Origin: Prorocentrum cordatum
Taxonomy: Eukaryota; Sar; Dinophyceae; Prorocentrales; Prorocentraceae
DNA length: 64,000 bases
Reading direction: 5' to 3'
NCBI GenBank assembly: GCA_963575745.1
Contig: CAUYUJ010018059.1
Span: 527,501-591,500, forward strand
In this document: positions 9,001-18,600 of the stretch, in pieces
Numbering within the stretch: position 1 is the stretch's first letter
Layout of the letters: the number at the start of each line of letters is the position of its first letter
Translations under genes and position numbers: made by a program
Notes under the pieces: generated by a model
The model's database searches: none
What the model was told of the DNA's origin: nothing
Seen by the model: the letters and a program-made list of their open reading frames with translations, nothing else

Positions 9001-11347
9001 GATGTCTAGGAAGGTGCAAGGTAATGGGGCAGTGATTGCAGGGTGCTCAGCAGCTACCACGCTTACGAAGTTACTTGTGTTATCGCCGCTTGCGGCCGCG
9101 CAGTCTGGCCGGCCACAGTTGTGCATCAGGAACGTGATAGACGACATCGCGTTGCAGATTGTTGGGCCGCAGCAGCTCATTGCACCGCAGCTTGCCTCAG
9201 GAGTGCAGTCCCTGTTGTCCAGTTTCTCGGAGCTCGAGCTCCCCGTCTCGGATAAGTCGAAGTACATGACAAGCGACTTGGATTTGAATGAGGCCTTGCA
9301 GCCCCTGTGGGACCTCCCGAAGGAAAGCAAGGTGGATCATGCAAGGAACCTCGGCACCGACGCGGTGATGGGGTCCCTACGGAGGTTTCAGATCACTCGG
9401 GACAGGTGGGACAAGGCCAGAGGGAGGACGGCTAAGATTAAGAAGCTCAGGGAGGCGGGGGCCAACACGGGGTTCATTCAACGTGGAGGCCCTACAGCGT
9501 CGGCTCTATGGGGGTCCAGTATCATGGGGATTCCCTCGACCCAACTGCATCGTCTTCGATTGGGAGCTGCTGGAAGTCTCGGGAAGGCCCCCAAGGGCTC
9601 CACGGTCGGGCTCCGTCTCCAGAGTTATGCTGAAGGGGTCCGAGTGGACCCGCTGCTGTTGAACGTCGGGATGGTTGTGGTCCAATGGGCGACTGCGGTC
9701 TGGGAGTCGTTTCCGAAGCTTCCTGTCCTGGAACGGTGCCTGGAAGGAGCCCTGGGCCGTCTCGAAGGAGTTCAAACACCTTGGAGGTTAGCAGCAGCCC
9801 CAGCTGAAGTAGCCGTTCTCAGTCTCCGCAGAATAGGCTGGAGTTTGCGGTCAGGTGCGTGCATGGTCACGGATCGGCAGGAAGCACTAGACCTTCGAGT
9901 GTTACCTCCAGCGCTCGTTCAGGAGCTAGCAGTTGCAGGCGCCAGGCGAGCTTCTGATCGGCAAGCTCTATTTTGTCGCGAGCCCAAAGCCAGGTGGAAT
10001 ATGCCGATATTTTGGGCAGGACTTGAGGGGCTCCTGCATCGGACCAAGGGATCCTGGGCGAAGAGGTTTCAGAGGACGCTGAGATCTTTGGTTTCTGGAG
10101 GACACTGGCCACAAAGTCGGCTCCACCACCATGGACTTGTCGGCTCAGCGAGGTGTTGTGTATGTGGTGATCCTGAAGGGTCCTTGTGGCACAGGGCCTA
10201 CGAGTGCCCGAAGCATGCAGGGCTCAGGCGTGAATGGGTTGACGACTTCCACAGGACGAGGGCTCGCAGGGTCCGCGAATGGGGGTACGACGAGGGGGAG
10301 AGGTTTGCGAGAGGCCTGTTCCCGTCGCCAGAGTTGGTCACCCCTGTCCCGACCGATGCCCAAGAGACCATCTTGTGGCACAACAGACCTGAGTCAGGGC
10401 TCCTGAGTGGCACGCTGTTCTTAGACGGTTCGGCCCTATGGGCCTCGGCTCCGTTTTTGGCCCGAGCGGGCTGGGCCATTGTGCAGGTTGATAGGTTTGG
10501 AGATTTAGTTTCGGCGGCCTACGGGCCCGTCCCATGCAGGGTGTGTCCTAAGCAGAGCTTTAGAGACGCGGAGGATTATGCCGTCTCGATGCTGCGTGTG
10601 TGTGCTATGGCGCCCTTCGATGTCTTTATAGACAGTGCAGGCACTGTTGGGACTCTCCGTGGCGGCGAAGGCGCGGGATCCCAAAGCAGTTGTGGTCGGG
10701 CCCAGCTCTGGAGTCCGTTCTGGGGAGCGTTCTCGGAAGGGGACTTCCAAGTTTTTAAAACTAAGGCCCATTGCACCAGGGCCCAGGTAGATGCGGGTGC
10801 TACCACGGAGTGGGAGTTCAGAGGGAACGCCCACGCCGACAGGTTTGCTAAGCTAGGTGCTGCGGAGCACGGTGTGGGTGAGGAGCTGTACCAGTTGTGG
10901 CAAGGGTTTAAGTTTTTAGCCCAAGAATCCGCCCGATGGGCGGCTTGTGTGCACGTTGAGTCCGATGGCCAGGACCATGGGGACTTGATGGAAGCGTACT
11001 GGAGGTCTCGGGGCTCCGCTGCCGTGGAAGACCCTGAGGCCCCAGAGGACCCCGAGCCTGTGCCCCAGGCTTGCAGCAGTGGTGGGGAAGCGGGGTCGTC
11101 GTCGCTCGTTGGCTACGGGGTGGGCGACGGGTGGGAAGAGTATGCCGACGCCAGTTTTTGGTGGCGAGGCCACAACCTGCTGGAGGCAGACGTGCTCAGC
11201 CGCACCGCCCACGTTTCCTCGGTCGTCTTCTGCTGCCGCTGTGGCACGGTAGCCTCGGATGGCAAGCTAACTACGGGTCTCTCGGGGTGGTGCCCCGAGA
11301 AGGCCAAAGTTGGTGGTGTGGACCAGCTGCGAAGGATCAAGAAATGA
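6050..11347 (+). CDS. LINE ORF2 polyprotein: AP-type endonuclease, reverse transcriptase, RNase H
   Basis: Encodes 1765 residues from the first ATG after ORF1; the frame is open further upstream, but that part overlaps ORF1 and is not protein-like. The endonuclease shows VNAN (about 267), QET (308-310), GDWN (429-432), IDFF (D484) and an SDH-like PHM (H510). The RT shows KPDGGVRP (about 867), motif A LLDLKKFYEHID (D939), motif B GNGAVIAGCSAATT and motif C VIDDIAL (D1031, D1032). A C-x2-C-x8-H-x4-C knuckle follows at about 1370-1386. The RNase H has the full set D1459 (LDGSA), E1508, D1528 (IDSAG) and D1597 (HADRFA). A second CxxC pair lies near the end. The enzyme would nick DNA and prime cDNA synthesis at the nick. 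The stop is TGA, with an open in-frame stretch beyond it. Confidence 0.92.
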   Translation: MADLDAFASGNMIDFDWEQATGFAVPVLRDDLVFDTELFRQLDGVGLDPRQWPRLGHEASDRDGRSREAAPPRVEDPRRGSGPGTSSSGPTSTPTASLSVMSREVGPLGRNGAGGLPRESTAPTGTTSGSAAPSASGTASGGGTRTAGGAPTERKGPHHLSSPPVHGHGELQACVASGSDGPCVLDGGLGDFMEGCGGLLPPAAGAAGRQASPDGVPGDAPSARKGVHHLSSPPGDGRGNGKLSQDGAARGVGHPVTIVSDLIIFGVNANTWDSFTNVVDWCKDQEANLFGVGSASGEPVKPHVICVQETRLKEKGKLDSAYGWGDRHSFAFSLGPAASTGAGPTQSSAGVGLAVASSLASSSVPWPPELESFKSRVASRHINVGLPGGLMVFSVYLYTSIGVTGDNVELLNTLGEYIKSLTCLWIVQGDWNLTPEELEASEWVSKVGGCMFTTGHATRRAGSAPGTTSGPEEEVDRKDEREIDFFVGSRCVGHCVKDAQAFPAAPSWPHMPVGIVVKNLAPSTVVPKQVRYVQFPLDKLVGPRRLPTESTWSWEVGGGSHCLGSMVREWFTQADGWLMQFHDLDSASAARMCGRAGGPKVIKIPLETVWDRESRRRYSKRTTSWMSFEALARRAAAVGQDMLGARARGLFHEWCAALFGMISALEAPDEGANARFLISLVEGISMGLREELEGLLGQLRVYVEGLRKSDAKESLSEWKEWAKSSVQRGGKAAHAYSRVSRADRTAPFSVVDDHGRLPVNSELAPLQLLDQWLPLWHKEGRLSEHHPAHWDVLGQELPPISLEQLRRVCSSYGEGAGLGWDSFHPRQILFLPEEYQLRVIDILHSFEDRPCVIAEFLANIIFLDKPDGGVRPIGLLCMFTKIWSKCRQNTCRAWEQAHEQAFFWGVGATSTCERAGWVHNMLAHFGKVLGTSAATVLLDLKKFYEHIDHMDLYRAACQHGFNLKLLRGLCVIYAGDRMLHYGGAMSRKVQGNGAVIAGCSAATTLTKLLVLSPLAAAQSGRPQLCIRNVIDDIALQIVGPQQLIAPQLASGVQSLLSSFSELELPVSDKSKYMTSDLDLNEALQPLWDLPKESKVDHARNLGTDAVMGSLRRFQITRDRWDKARGRTAKIKKLREAGANTGFIQRGGPTASALWGSSIMGIPSTQLHRLRLGAAGSLGKAPKGSTVGLRLQSYAEGVRVDPLLLNVGMVVVQWATAVWESFPKLPVLERCLEGALGRLEGVQTPWRLAAAPAEVAVLSLRRIGWSLRSGACMVTDRQEALDLRVLPPALVQELAVAGARRASDRQALFCREPKARWNMPIFWAGLEGLLHRTKGSWAKRFQRTLRSLVSGGHWPQSRLHHHGLVGSARCCVCGDPEGSLWHRAYECPKHAGLRREWVDDFHRTRARRVREWGYDEGERFARGLFPSPELVTPVPTDAQETILWHNRPESGLLSGTLFLDGSALWASAPFLARAGWAIVQVDRFGDLVSAAYGPVPCRVCPKQSFRDAEDYAVSMLRVCAMAPFDVFIDSAGTVGTLRGGEGAGSQSSCGRAQLWSPFWGAFSEGDFQVFKTKAHCTRAQVDAGATTEWEFRGNAHADRFAKLGAAEHGVGEELYQLWQGFKFLAQESARWAACVHVESDGQDHGDLMEAYWRSRGSAAVEDPEAPEDPEPVPQACSSGGEAGSSSLVGYGVGDGWEEYADASFWWRGHNLLEADVLSRTAHVSSVVFCCRCGTVASDGKLTTGLSGWCPEKAKVGGVDQLRRIKK

Positions 11348-11656
11348 GAATTCCCCTCGCACCGCGCCAATGTGCGCTCTTTGAAGGTCGGGAGGCCGCA
11401 CGGAGTGCTGCCAGCGACCCGCTCGAGCCTTGCCGAGGCCGAGCCGAGCCTGCCCCCAGAGCCGCAGCCCTCGGCCCCAAGCGCCAGGGCTAGCGGCGGA
11501 TGGGGTAGGGCTGATCTTGGGGGGCGGGCCGAGGTTCTGAGGGCGTTTGGGCTGTGGGAGGGGGAGCTCGAACTGGTCCGAGACCTCGGCCGATCGGCCC
11601 TGCAGCGGAGCGCGGACAGCCCCGATGAGGGCGACTCCGACGCCGAGCCATTCTGA
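11348..11656 (+). other. Open in-frame extension after the ORF2 TGA
   Basis: After the TGA at 11345-11347 the same frame continues for 102 codons to a stop at 11654-11656, ending in an acidic tail (DSPDEGDSDAEPF) just before the element's 3' end. It could be the original C-terminus cut off by a nonsense change, a readthrough product, or chance in GC-rich DNA. No motif is recognised. Confidence 0.4.
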
Positions 11657-11683
11657 TTTGGGGCTTGACCCCGCGTTTAGCGC

Positions 11684-11754
11684 AAACCCATACCATACCA
11701 TACCTCCTCCTCCTCCTCCTCGTATTCCTCCTCGTACTCCCCTTCTTATTCCTA
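11684..11754. repeat. (CCATA)n tail followed by (CTC)n with CGTATTC interruption, 3' flank of LINE
   Basis: The element ends with about three CCATA units and runs directly into CTC repeats interrupted by cgtattcctcc, matching the 5' flank at 4605-4742. A short simple-repeat tail in place of poly(A) is known for several LINE families. Confidence 0.75.
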
Positions 11755-12023
11755 GGAATCCTGTTATTATCCGTGTTATCCTTGTTCTAATCATTGTTCT
11801 GACTCTGAGCATTATTATTGCGTGTGTGCTTTTTGTTTGCGTGCCCATGTCTCTCTTTGCGTCCGTGTGCGTGGCTTCTGGTGGGATCCACAAGCGACTC
11901 CTGAGGGCCCAGCCGCGGCCCTACGCTTGGTGCGTTTGCTGACTCCGCCCTGTTGCGTCGCGCCGGGCCGCTTCCGCCAAGAGGTGCGTGTGGCTTCCAG
12001 GCCTCCCAGATGGGGTCCGAGCA
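11755..12023. other. Non-coding stretch, nothing recognised
   Basis: About 270 bp of unique-looking sequence between the microsatellite and the fold-back element. No motif or coding signal is seen. Confidence 0.5.
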
Positions 12024-12203
12024 GATGGGGTCGGAGGGTCGCGCCGCATCGCCGATGCACATCGGCGATGCGGCTCGATGTAGAGTTCGATTTTCTCCAC
12101 GTCGACTGCGCCGATGCATCGCCGGCGTCGCCGATGCATTGCCGACGCACGGGCTGTGCATCGCCGATGTATCGACGATGCGGCGCGATCCTCCGACCCC
12201 ATC
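12024..12203. repeat. Fold-back (inverted-repeat) element of 180 bp
   Basis: The outer arms are 28 nt (12024-12051 and 12176-12203) and match as inverted repeats at 27 of 28 positions. Inside the left arm region is a second, perfect palindrome with 15-bp arms and a 2-nt centre (12043-12074), built on gcatcgccgatg. The interior is rich in further CGATGC repeats. This could be a MITE-like or purely structural hairpin element. No target duplication was found. Confidence 0.7.
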
Positions 12204-12375
12204 TACGCGTACCCTATCCAGGAGCCCTCTGTGTCGGTGCCTGTGCATGTGCCTGTGTGTGTGTCTGTGTGCTGCGCATCCAGAGTGACTTGCCAGTGTT
12301 GTGAGGCAGGTTGCAGCTGTTGGCCGCAGTTGGTGACGTTGAAGATGAAGGTTTTGATGGTGATAAGAAGAAGTA

Positions 12376-12412
<37 letters not shown>

Positions 12413-12755
12413 GTGGTGGTGATGATGATGTTGGTGATGCTGGTTGTGGTGGTGATGATGATGGTGGTGATGATTTGGATGCTGATGAGGATGACGATTG
12501 TGATGCTGTTGATGATGCTGCTGATGGTGAGAGTGGTGATGATGCTGATAAGAATCATCAGCATCATCAGCATCATCATCATCGGCATCATCAGCATCAT
12601 CATTATCAGCATAGTCATCAGCATCAGCATCATCAGCATCATCATCTTCATCATCATGATCGTCATCAGCATCATCATCAGCATCATCATCACATTATCA
12701 TCACCAGCATCATCATCATCGTCATCATCAGCATCATCAGCATCGTCATCCTCCG
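12376..12755. repeat. (GAT)n then (CAT)n microsatellite
   Basis: GAT/GGT triplets run to about 12550, then switch to CAT/CAG triplets (ATC register) to about 12755, giving an inverted arrangement of the same triplet. Long poly-Met, poly-Asp and poly-His frames here are repeat translations. A longer CAT tract lies at 13690-14225, beyond the 89-bp satellite. Confidence 0.95.
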
Positions 12756-12932
12756 GTTTCTCAGCAGCCCGCTGTCATTGGCGTACCTCTTCCGCCTGGC
12801 CCCTTTCTGCATCCGCCGTACCCGCACCATTTCTCAGCCTGCTGACCGTTGTACGCCACGCCAACGCTCCTCCTCCTCCTACTCCTCCTACTCCTCCTCC
12901 TCCTCCTCGTTCGTCCGCCCCCATCCTGTGGT

Positions 12933-12990
12933 GTTGGGCCCTCGTTTTGAAGAGACAGCGCCCCGCGTTGCCGCCTCCTTCCTTCCTCCC
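12933..12990 (+). repeat. Conserved leader motif beside 89-bp satellite (copy B)
   Basis: gttgggccctcgttttgaa (12933-12951) is followed by gagacagcgccccgcgt. The reverse complement of 54343-54385 is nearly identical over this whole stretch. A shorter match lies at 1824-1842. Confidence 0.7.
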
Positions 12991-13041
12991 CCTCATCCTG
13001 TCTCCCATCCCTTGCCTCTGCTCTCCGCATGCTCATCCCAT

Positions 13042-13590
13042 TCTGGCACACTCCTCACACGGTTCGTGGCCCCATGGGGAGCTCCACCGAAGTCCCCAGC
13101 GGCAGGGTCCGCATGCGTCCCCCCGCTTGTTTCGGCACACCCCTCACGAGGATCGTGGCCCCATAGGGAGCTCCACCGAAGGCCCCAGCGGCAGGGTCCG
13201 CATGCGCCCCCCAGCTCATTTCGGCACACCCCTCACGAGGATCGTGGCCCATAGGGAGCTCCACCGAAGACCCCAGCGGCAGGGTCCGCATGCGCCCCCC
13301 AGCTCATTTCGGCACACCCTTCACGAGGATCTTGGCGCGTGCGTCCCCGGGCCCGTTTCGGCACGCACTTCACGAGGATCGTGGCCCCATAGGGAGCTCC
13401 ACCGAAGGCCCCAGCTGCAGGGTCCGCATGCGCCCCCCAGCTCATTTCGGCACGCCCCTCACGAGGATCGTGGCCCCATAGGGAGCTCCACCGATGCCCC
13501 CCGCGGCAGGGTCCGCATGCGTCCCCCCGCCAATGTAAGCACACCCCTCACGAGGGTCGTGACCCCGTAGGGAGCTCCACCGAGAGCGGT
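13042..13590. repeat. 89-bp satellite array (about 6 units), reverse of the 53-54 kb array
   Basis: Units contain cacgaggatcgtggccccat, gggagctccaccgaaggccc and agggtccgcatgcg. The gctccaccg landmark recurs at 13081, 13170, 13258, 13396, 13485 and 13574, i.e. 88-89 bp, with one longer 138-bp step. The reverse complement matches the 90-bp units at 53030-54225 (cgcatgcggac, ggccttcggtggagctccct), so the two arrays are one family in opposite orientation. Confidence 0.92.
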
Positions 13591-13689
13591 ACCCACAACG
13601 CGGCACTCGCAAGTGCGCATGGTTGGGCCTTTCGCCAGGATAATTTGTTTCTGGGCACCGCGCGCAGGAACAGCAACCCACAGCAGCAT

Positions 13690-13774
13690 CATAATAATAA
13701 AAATAATAATAATAAGAATCAGCATCATCATCATCATCATCATCATCAGCATCATCATCGTCGTCGTCATCGCC

Positions 13775-13806
<32 letters not shown>

Positions 13807-13916
13807 CATCATCATCAGCATCATCATCATCATCGTCATCATCGTCATCATCATCATCATCATCTTCATCATCTTCATCAGCACCATCACCATCGCCATC
13901 ACCATCATCAGCATCG

Positions 13917-13952
<36 letters not shown>

Positions 13953-13962
13953 CCATCATAAC

Positions 13963-13996
<34 letters not shown>

Positions 13997-14225
13997 GTCA
14001 TCAGCAATACCATCAGCATCATCACCATCCGCATCATCATTATCAGTATCACCATTACCATCACCATCACCAGTATCATCATCAGCATCATCATCAGCAT
14101 CTACATCATCAATATCATCATCAGCATCACCACATGTATCATCATAGTCAAAATCATCATTACCATCACCATCGCCACTACCCCATCGCAGACCACCATC
14201 GCCATCATCATTACCATCTCATCAT
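13690..14225. repeat. Long (CAT)n microsatellite
   Basis: About 535 bp of CAT/CAG/CAC triplets with few interruptions. Open frames on both strands are poly-Ile, poly-His and poly-Met by-products. Confidence 0.97.
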
Positions 14226-14249
14226 GATCATCGACCAAGCGGGAGCCTC

Positions 14250-15075
14250 GTCTGTGAGTGACTCGCGAGAAAATCTGAGGCGGTAGCCCATTCCTGTGAG
14301 GCCCGCATTTCATGTTAATAATCCGAACGGGTCATCCGGATCTTGTAATTGTCTTCATGCCTCGTCTGTGAGTGACGTGTGAGGAAGGTCCAGGCGGGAG
14401 CCCCCTCCCTGTGGGGCCCGCAGCTCATGTTATTGATCCTAGCGGGTCCCCGGAATCTTGTAATTATAATCATTTTTGACCTCTTCAAGCCTGAGGATGG
14501 AGGACGTATCAGGACGGAGCCTCGGCTGTGAGTGATTTGCGAGGTCGTTTCACGCGGGACCCCCCTCCCCATGGGACCCGCAGCTCCTGTTATTGATCCG
14601 AGCGGGTCATCGAAATCATCTACCAGAAATTGCATTTGAGCACCCCAGAGGGGCACATTGTGAGGATGTCTCGAGCGGGGGCCTCGCTGGGGAAGTCCTC
14701 AGGCGGGAGCCCCCGTCCTATGGGGCCTGCCCTTCATGTTCGAATCCGAACGGGCCATCGAAGGTATCTACTAGGAATAACATTGAAGCACACGAAGGGG
14801 GCAAATCGTGAGGATGTCTTGAGCGTGGGCCCCGTTTGCGAGTGAGTTGCGAGGAAGTCTCAGGCGGGTGCCCCCGTCCTGTGGTGCCTGCACTTCATGT
14901 TCGAGTTCGACCGCAGTCACCTACCATGCATAGCACTGGAGCACCCCCAGGGGGGCAAATCGTGAGGATGTCTCGAGCAGGGGCCGCTCTCGTGTGTGCA
15001 TTGCGAGGATGTCTCAGGCGGGAGCGTCCTTCCTGTGGGGCCCGCGCTTCACGTTGGTAATCCGAGCGGGTCATC
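14250..15075. repeat. Degenerate tandem repeat, units of about 120-160 bp, six copies
   Basis: Each unit holds gcgaggatgtctcaggcggg-like, cctgtggggcccgc-like and cttcatgttcgaatccgaac-like segments. The ggcccgc landmark falls near 14300, 14425, 14575, 14722, 14885 and 15040. Units have diverged strongly, which suggests an old array. Confidence 0.75.
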
Positions 15076-15204
15076 GGAACAATCTAACGGCCATCGGAGA
15101 AGGCGCCCCCTCTGGCGGTGGTGGCGAAGGTGCCGAGGAACATCCTCGTGCGTGCCCCAGCCAGGAAGAAGGAGAGGTGCATGACGAGAACAGGCGGGAT
15201 GGAG

Positions 15205-15330
15205 GTGAGGAGAGGGAGAAAGAGGAAGAGGTGGAGGACGAGGAGGAGGAGGAGGAGGAGGAGAAGACATGGAACGAGGAGGACGAGAAGGAGGGGACGG
15301 TTGACGAGGAGGAGGAGGAGGCGCAACACA
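15205..15330. repeat. (GAG)n purine tract
   Basis: Imperfect GAG/GAA/GAC triplets on the + strand give Glu-rich frames. I see no sign that these are coding. Confidence 0.85.
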
Positions 15331-15624
15331 AGGCGGGATGAAGGCCTCCCTCTGCCAGGGGGAAGATGAAAAAGCGAGGCGCAAGCTAAATATATTCTCA
15401 TGCCGTCGGAGTAATTTCCCGGGTCCGGCGATGACCCCATAACCGGGGTTATCGGGTTCGCCCGTCTTCCCCGATGGATAGCCTAATTTTGTTTGTTGTG
15501 CAGGTCCGGTGGTGGCACAGCGACCTCGCAGGGAGCGTTGTGTTCAACGGCGCGATGGTGAGCGCAACCGCATGCTGGTGTGTGGTGCACGTTGGTGAAA
15601 CGTTAGGGCTTGGAGCGGCAGGGG

Positions 15625-15760
15625 GAGACGGCGACGGCAACGGCGGCGACGACGACGACAACGACCCCGAAGACGACGACGACTACGACGACGACGACGA
15701 CGACGACGACCACGACCACGACGACGACGACGACCACGACGACGACGACGACGACTGACG
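15625..15760. repeat. (GAC)n microsatellite
   Basis: GAC/CAC/TAC triplets, nearly pure from 15640. Similar GAC tracts lie at 18433-18600 and 42408-42542. Confidence 0.95.
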
Positions 15761-15764
15761 TTGT

Positions 15765-17310
15765 CTATAGGCATCCGGAGGTAAACGTGAGCAGCGCGTA
15801 CACAGGCACTTGCGTTGTCCATAGGCAGAGAGGCGATTTGGTGCACGAATTTGTTGCTGCTGCAGCAGGATCAGTTGTGTACGCAGGCGCCGTGGCGCAC
15901 GTAAACATGATTCACGCAGGCAGCGCGGTACACTAGGGCATCTTGATGCACCCATGCACTATGGTGTAAACAGGCATTGTGGTGTGCACATCTGTTGCTG
16001 CAACAGCAGTTATGGTTCACGCAGGCATCCCACGCATGGTGGTGAGCAGAAGCACTGTGGTGCACGGCCAATGCGGTGTACCACACCTTGTGGTGTTCAC
16101 AGGCGTTATGGTGTACGCATTCGTGGTTGCGCACACAGTCGCTAAGGTGTTATGGTGTACACTGGCGTTGTGGGCCCAGAAGACGTGACCGTTTCCTTCG
16201 CCAAGACAACAGGAATCACCAATAACATACAATTGGATTTGACACGTTCGGGTCCCCTACGATTTTCCAGACTGTGGTCCCGCCGGGGCCTTGAAAGTGT
16301 ACGCAGTTCTGGGGTGTAAAGAAGCAATTTGGTGCACAGGAGCTTTGGTCCACACATCTGGTGCTGAAGCAACAACCGTAGTGCACATAAGCGTCGCAGT
16401 GTACACAGGTACCGTGGTGTACACAGGCGCTGTGGCACACACGGCCGCTGTAGTGTACACAGGCCTTGTGGTGCTCGCAAGTACAGCTGTGCAGACATGT
16501 GCTGCGTTGTACATAAGCAGCTGTAGTGTGCGAAAGCGTCGTGGTGTGCACTAGACAGGCATTGTGGTGTACACAGACATGGTCGGCTCCAAATGTGGGG
16601 GGACCGTACCCTGGGCCAGAAAAGTATAGAATCGCACATAACCTGTAGATTGAATTTGATACGTTCGGGCCCAGACGAGTTTCCAGATTTGGACTCCGCT
16701 GGGATCTTCCAGGTGCACGGAAGCGCTGTGGCGCAAATGTTCTCCATGAGTTGTGGTGCACGCGGCTTCTGCACTGTGTGCGCAAGCATCGGCGTGTACA
16801 CAGGCGCTGTGGTGCACGCGGCTGTTGTAGTGTACCCAGGCTTTGTATTGTACACAATCACAGTTGTGTAGACAGACGCTGCGGTGTACACAACCAGCTA
16901 TGTTATACAGAGAATCCGTGGTGTGGTGCACACTAGACACGCAATGTGGTGTACACAGACATGGTCGGCCCCAAACGTGGGGGGACCGTACCCTGTGCCA
17001 GCAAAATCAATAATCACAAATCGCCTGCATATTGAATTTCATACGTTCGTGCCCTCTGCGATGTTTCAAATTTGGGTTCCGCCGGGACCTTGAAGGTGTA
17101 CGGAAGCGCTGTAGCGCAAGCTGTTCGCCATGCATTGAGGTGCACGCGGCTCTTGCGGTGCGCACAAGCATTAGAGTGCCCACTGGTGCAATCAGAGGCT
17201 GCTGCTGCGGCGGTCACCTGTGGTGTACAACAGCTTTGTGGCGCACGCATTCGCTGCCGTGTTCACAGGCATTGTAGTACACGTGTGCACGATAGCGTAC
17301 ACAAGATCCC
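15765..17310. repeat. GTGTACACAGGC / GTGGTGCAC degenerate minisatellite
   Basis: Units of about 18-24 bp carrying gtgtacacaggc and tgtggtgcac recur throughout. Many are partial palindromes (gtgtacac, gtgcac). Three copies of a longer, different sequence (16185-16320, 16577-16745, 16955-17130) are embedded. No coding evidence. Confidence 0.85.
16577..17130 (+). repeat. Embedded repeat of about 170 bp inside the GTGCAC minisatellite
   Basis: Copies at 16577-16745 and 16955-17130 share acatggtcgg, tggggggaccgtaccctg, attgaatttgatacgttcg-like and cggaagcgctgt segments in the same order, 378 bp apart. A more diverged copy lies at 16185-16320. The sharp boundary with the minisatellite suggests either insertion followed by duplication, or a higher-order unit of about 380 bp. 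Confidence 0.7.
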
Positions 17311-18432
17311 GCGGCTGCTCTCAATCCCATCCCGCGTATCACAATGCTAGCTGCCCGGACATGTCACTAGGCATTCTCAGACGGCGCCCGCACCGTCGCA
17401 GCACCAATAGCAGCATCGTCGCAGCACCGTTCGCAGCTTAAGAGGCCGCAGCCCGGGTGCGCGCGGGCATATGCAGGGCTGCCCACGGAGCGAAGGTTCG
17501 GGTATCGACCAGCCCCTCCCCCCCCCCAGGATAACCCAGGTTATCGCCGATTGGAGAAAAAGCAGTCTCCACCTGGCTTGGTCTGCCGCAGGCCATCGCT
17601 TATCGTCGCCTTATCGGGTCCTGCACCGCCTGGTTTTGTTTGACCCCGAGCCGGCATTGCGCGCATTTGGGCAGGATCGTTTTACCACGCCGCTTCACAA
17701 TGACATGTATGATGTGCAAGTGCGTCTCTGTATTGTCCGCCGACTGGACCCGTCGGCGCGCCGAAAGAAAAATTGTGTGCGTGTCCCTGCGTGTGTGTCA
17801 CGTCGCCTCCACGCCGCGGACTCCACGCCCACCCGGCTTGGCCTGCCTTTCGCGCTCCTTTTTTCCGCTGCTTGTTCCACTCGCCTACCCAGGTCGTTCT
17901 CCGACTCTTTCATTCTGCCTGGCACCGCCTTGGTTTCGGCCCTGGGTCTCCATTCGGGCATCTTGGAGTATCGTGCGGCCACGTTGCTTCAAAAGGATGT
18001 CAGCTCTTTGCACGTTGCATTGCCAGCCGATTGGAATGTTTGGCGCGTCGGGGGAAACATGCTTACCACGTGAGGGTAATTTCCGTTGTCAGCGACTCCA
18101 CACCCGAATAACCATTGGTTGTATCTCGCTAGCGCATCAGGGGAAACATATGTGTGCACATGTGTGTGCGTGTCACGACGTGAGGACAAGTATGTGCGCA
18201 TGTGTGTGTGTGTTTCACGACGTGCCTCGTGTTCGCCCTCCGCTTTCACGCCCTGCATTGCTTTGAATGATCTACACGCCCGACTGCACGCGACTGCCGC
18301 CAGCCAGTCCATCCATCTGCTCACGCCGGGCAGAGCTTCGCCTACTAGTAAGAATGCCCCGGCCTAGCGTATTGCGACGGCGTCGCCATCTCGCCGTTGG
18401 AGAAGTATGTCACGACGTCGGAAGCCGTTGGC
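17311..18432. other. Non-coding stretch, no gene recognised
   Basis: About 1.1 kb. It holds a poly-C run and a 16-nt palindrome (gataacccaggttatc) near 17530-17550. A frame of 200 codons at 17471-18073 and others overlapping it have no recognisable domain, and composition does not single one out. A short unrecognised gene cannot be excluded. Confidence 0.45.
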
Positions 18433-18600
18433 CCCCCCCGACGACGACGACGACGACGACGATGACGACCTCCCCAACAAGTCACGTCCGAGCACGACGA
18501 CTCTGACGGTGACAGCGACGACGACGACGACGACGACGTCGTGGACGACCACGGCGACGGCGACGACGACGGCCGACGCGACGAACGGCGACGACGTCGT
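18433..18600. repeat. (GAC)n microsatellite
   Basis: GAC-rich triplets with a few interruptions. The frame starting with SRRRKPLAPPDDDD and its opposite-strand Arg-rich frame are repeat by-products. Confidence 0.9.

Larger units (their letters stand above)
4743..11702 (+). mobile_element. Near-complete non-LTR (LINE-type) retrotransposon with ORF1 and ORF2
   Basis: The element is about 6.96 kb and has a short structured 5' leader, ORF1 (4867-5976), ORF2 (6050-11347), a 3' stretch of about 350 bp and a terminal run of CCATA units. There are no LTRs. ORF2 order is endonuclease, reverse transcriptase, zinc knuckle, RNase H, as in Jockey/I-like LINEs. Catalytic residues of all three enzymes are visible, so the copy may be recent or active. 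The element boundaries are inferred from the abrupt start and stop of the CTC tract at each side. A target-site duplication cannot be told apart from the microsatellite itself. Confidence 0.85.

Noticed and set aside
12377-13570. 397-codon frame with poly-Met and poly-Ile
   Set aside because: Product of GAT/CAT microsatellite and satellite; poly-residue runs only.
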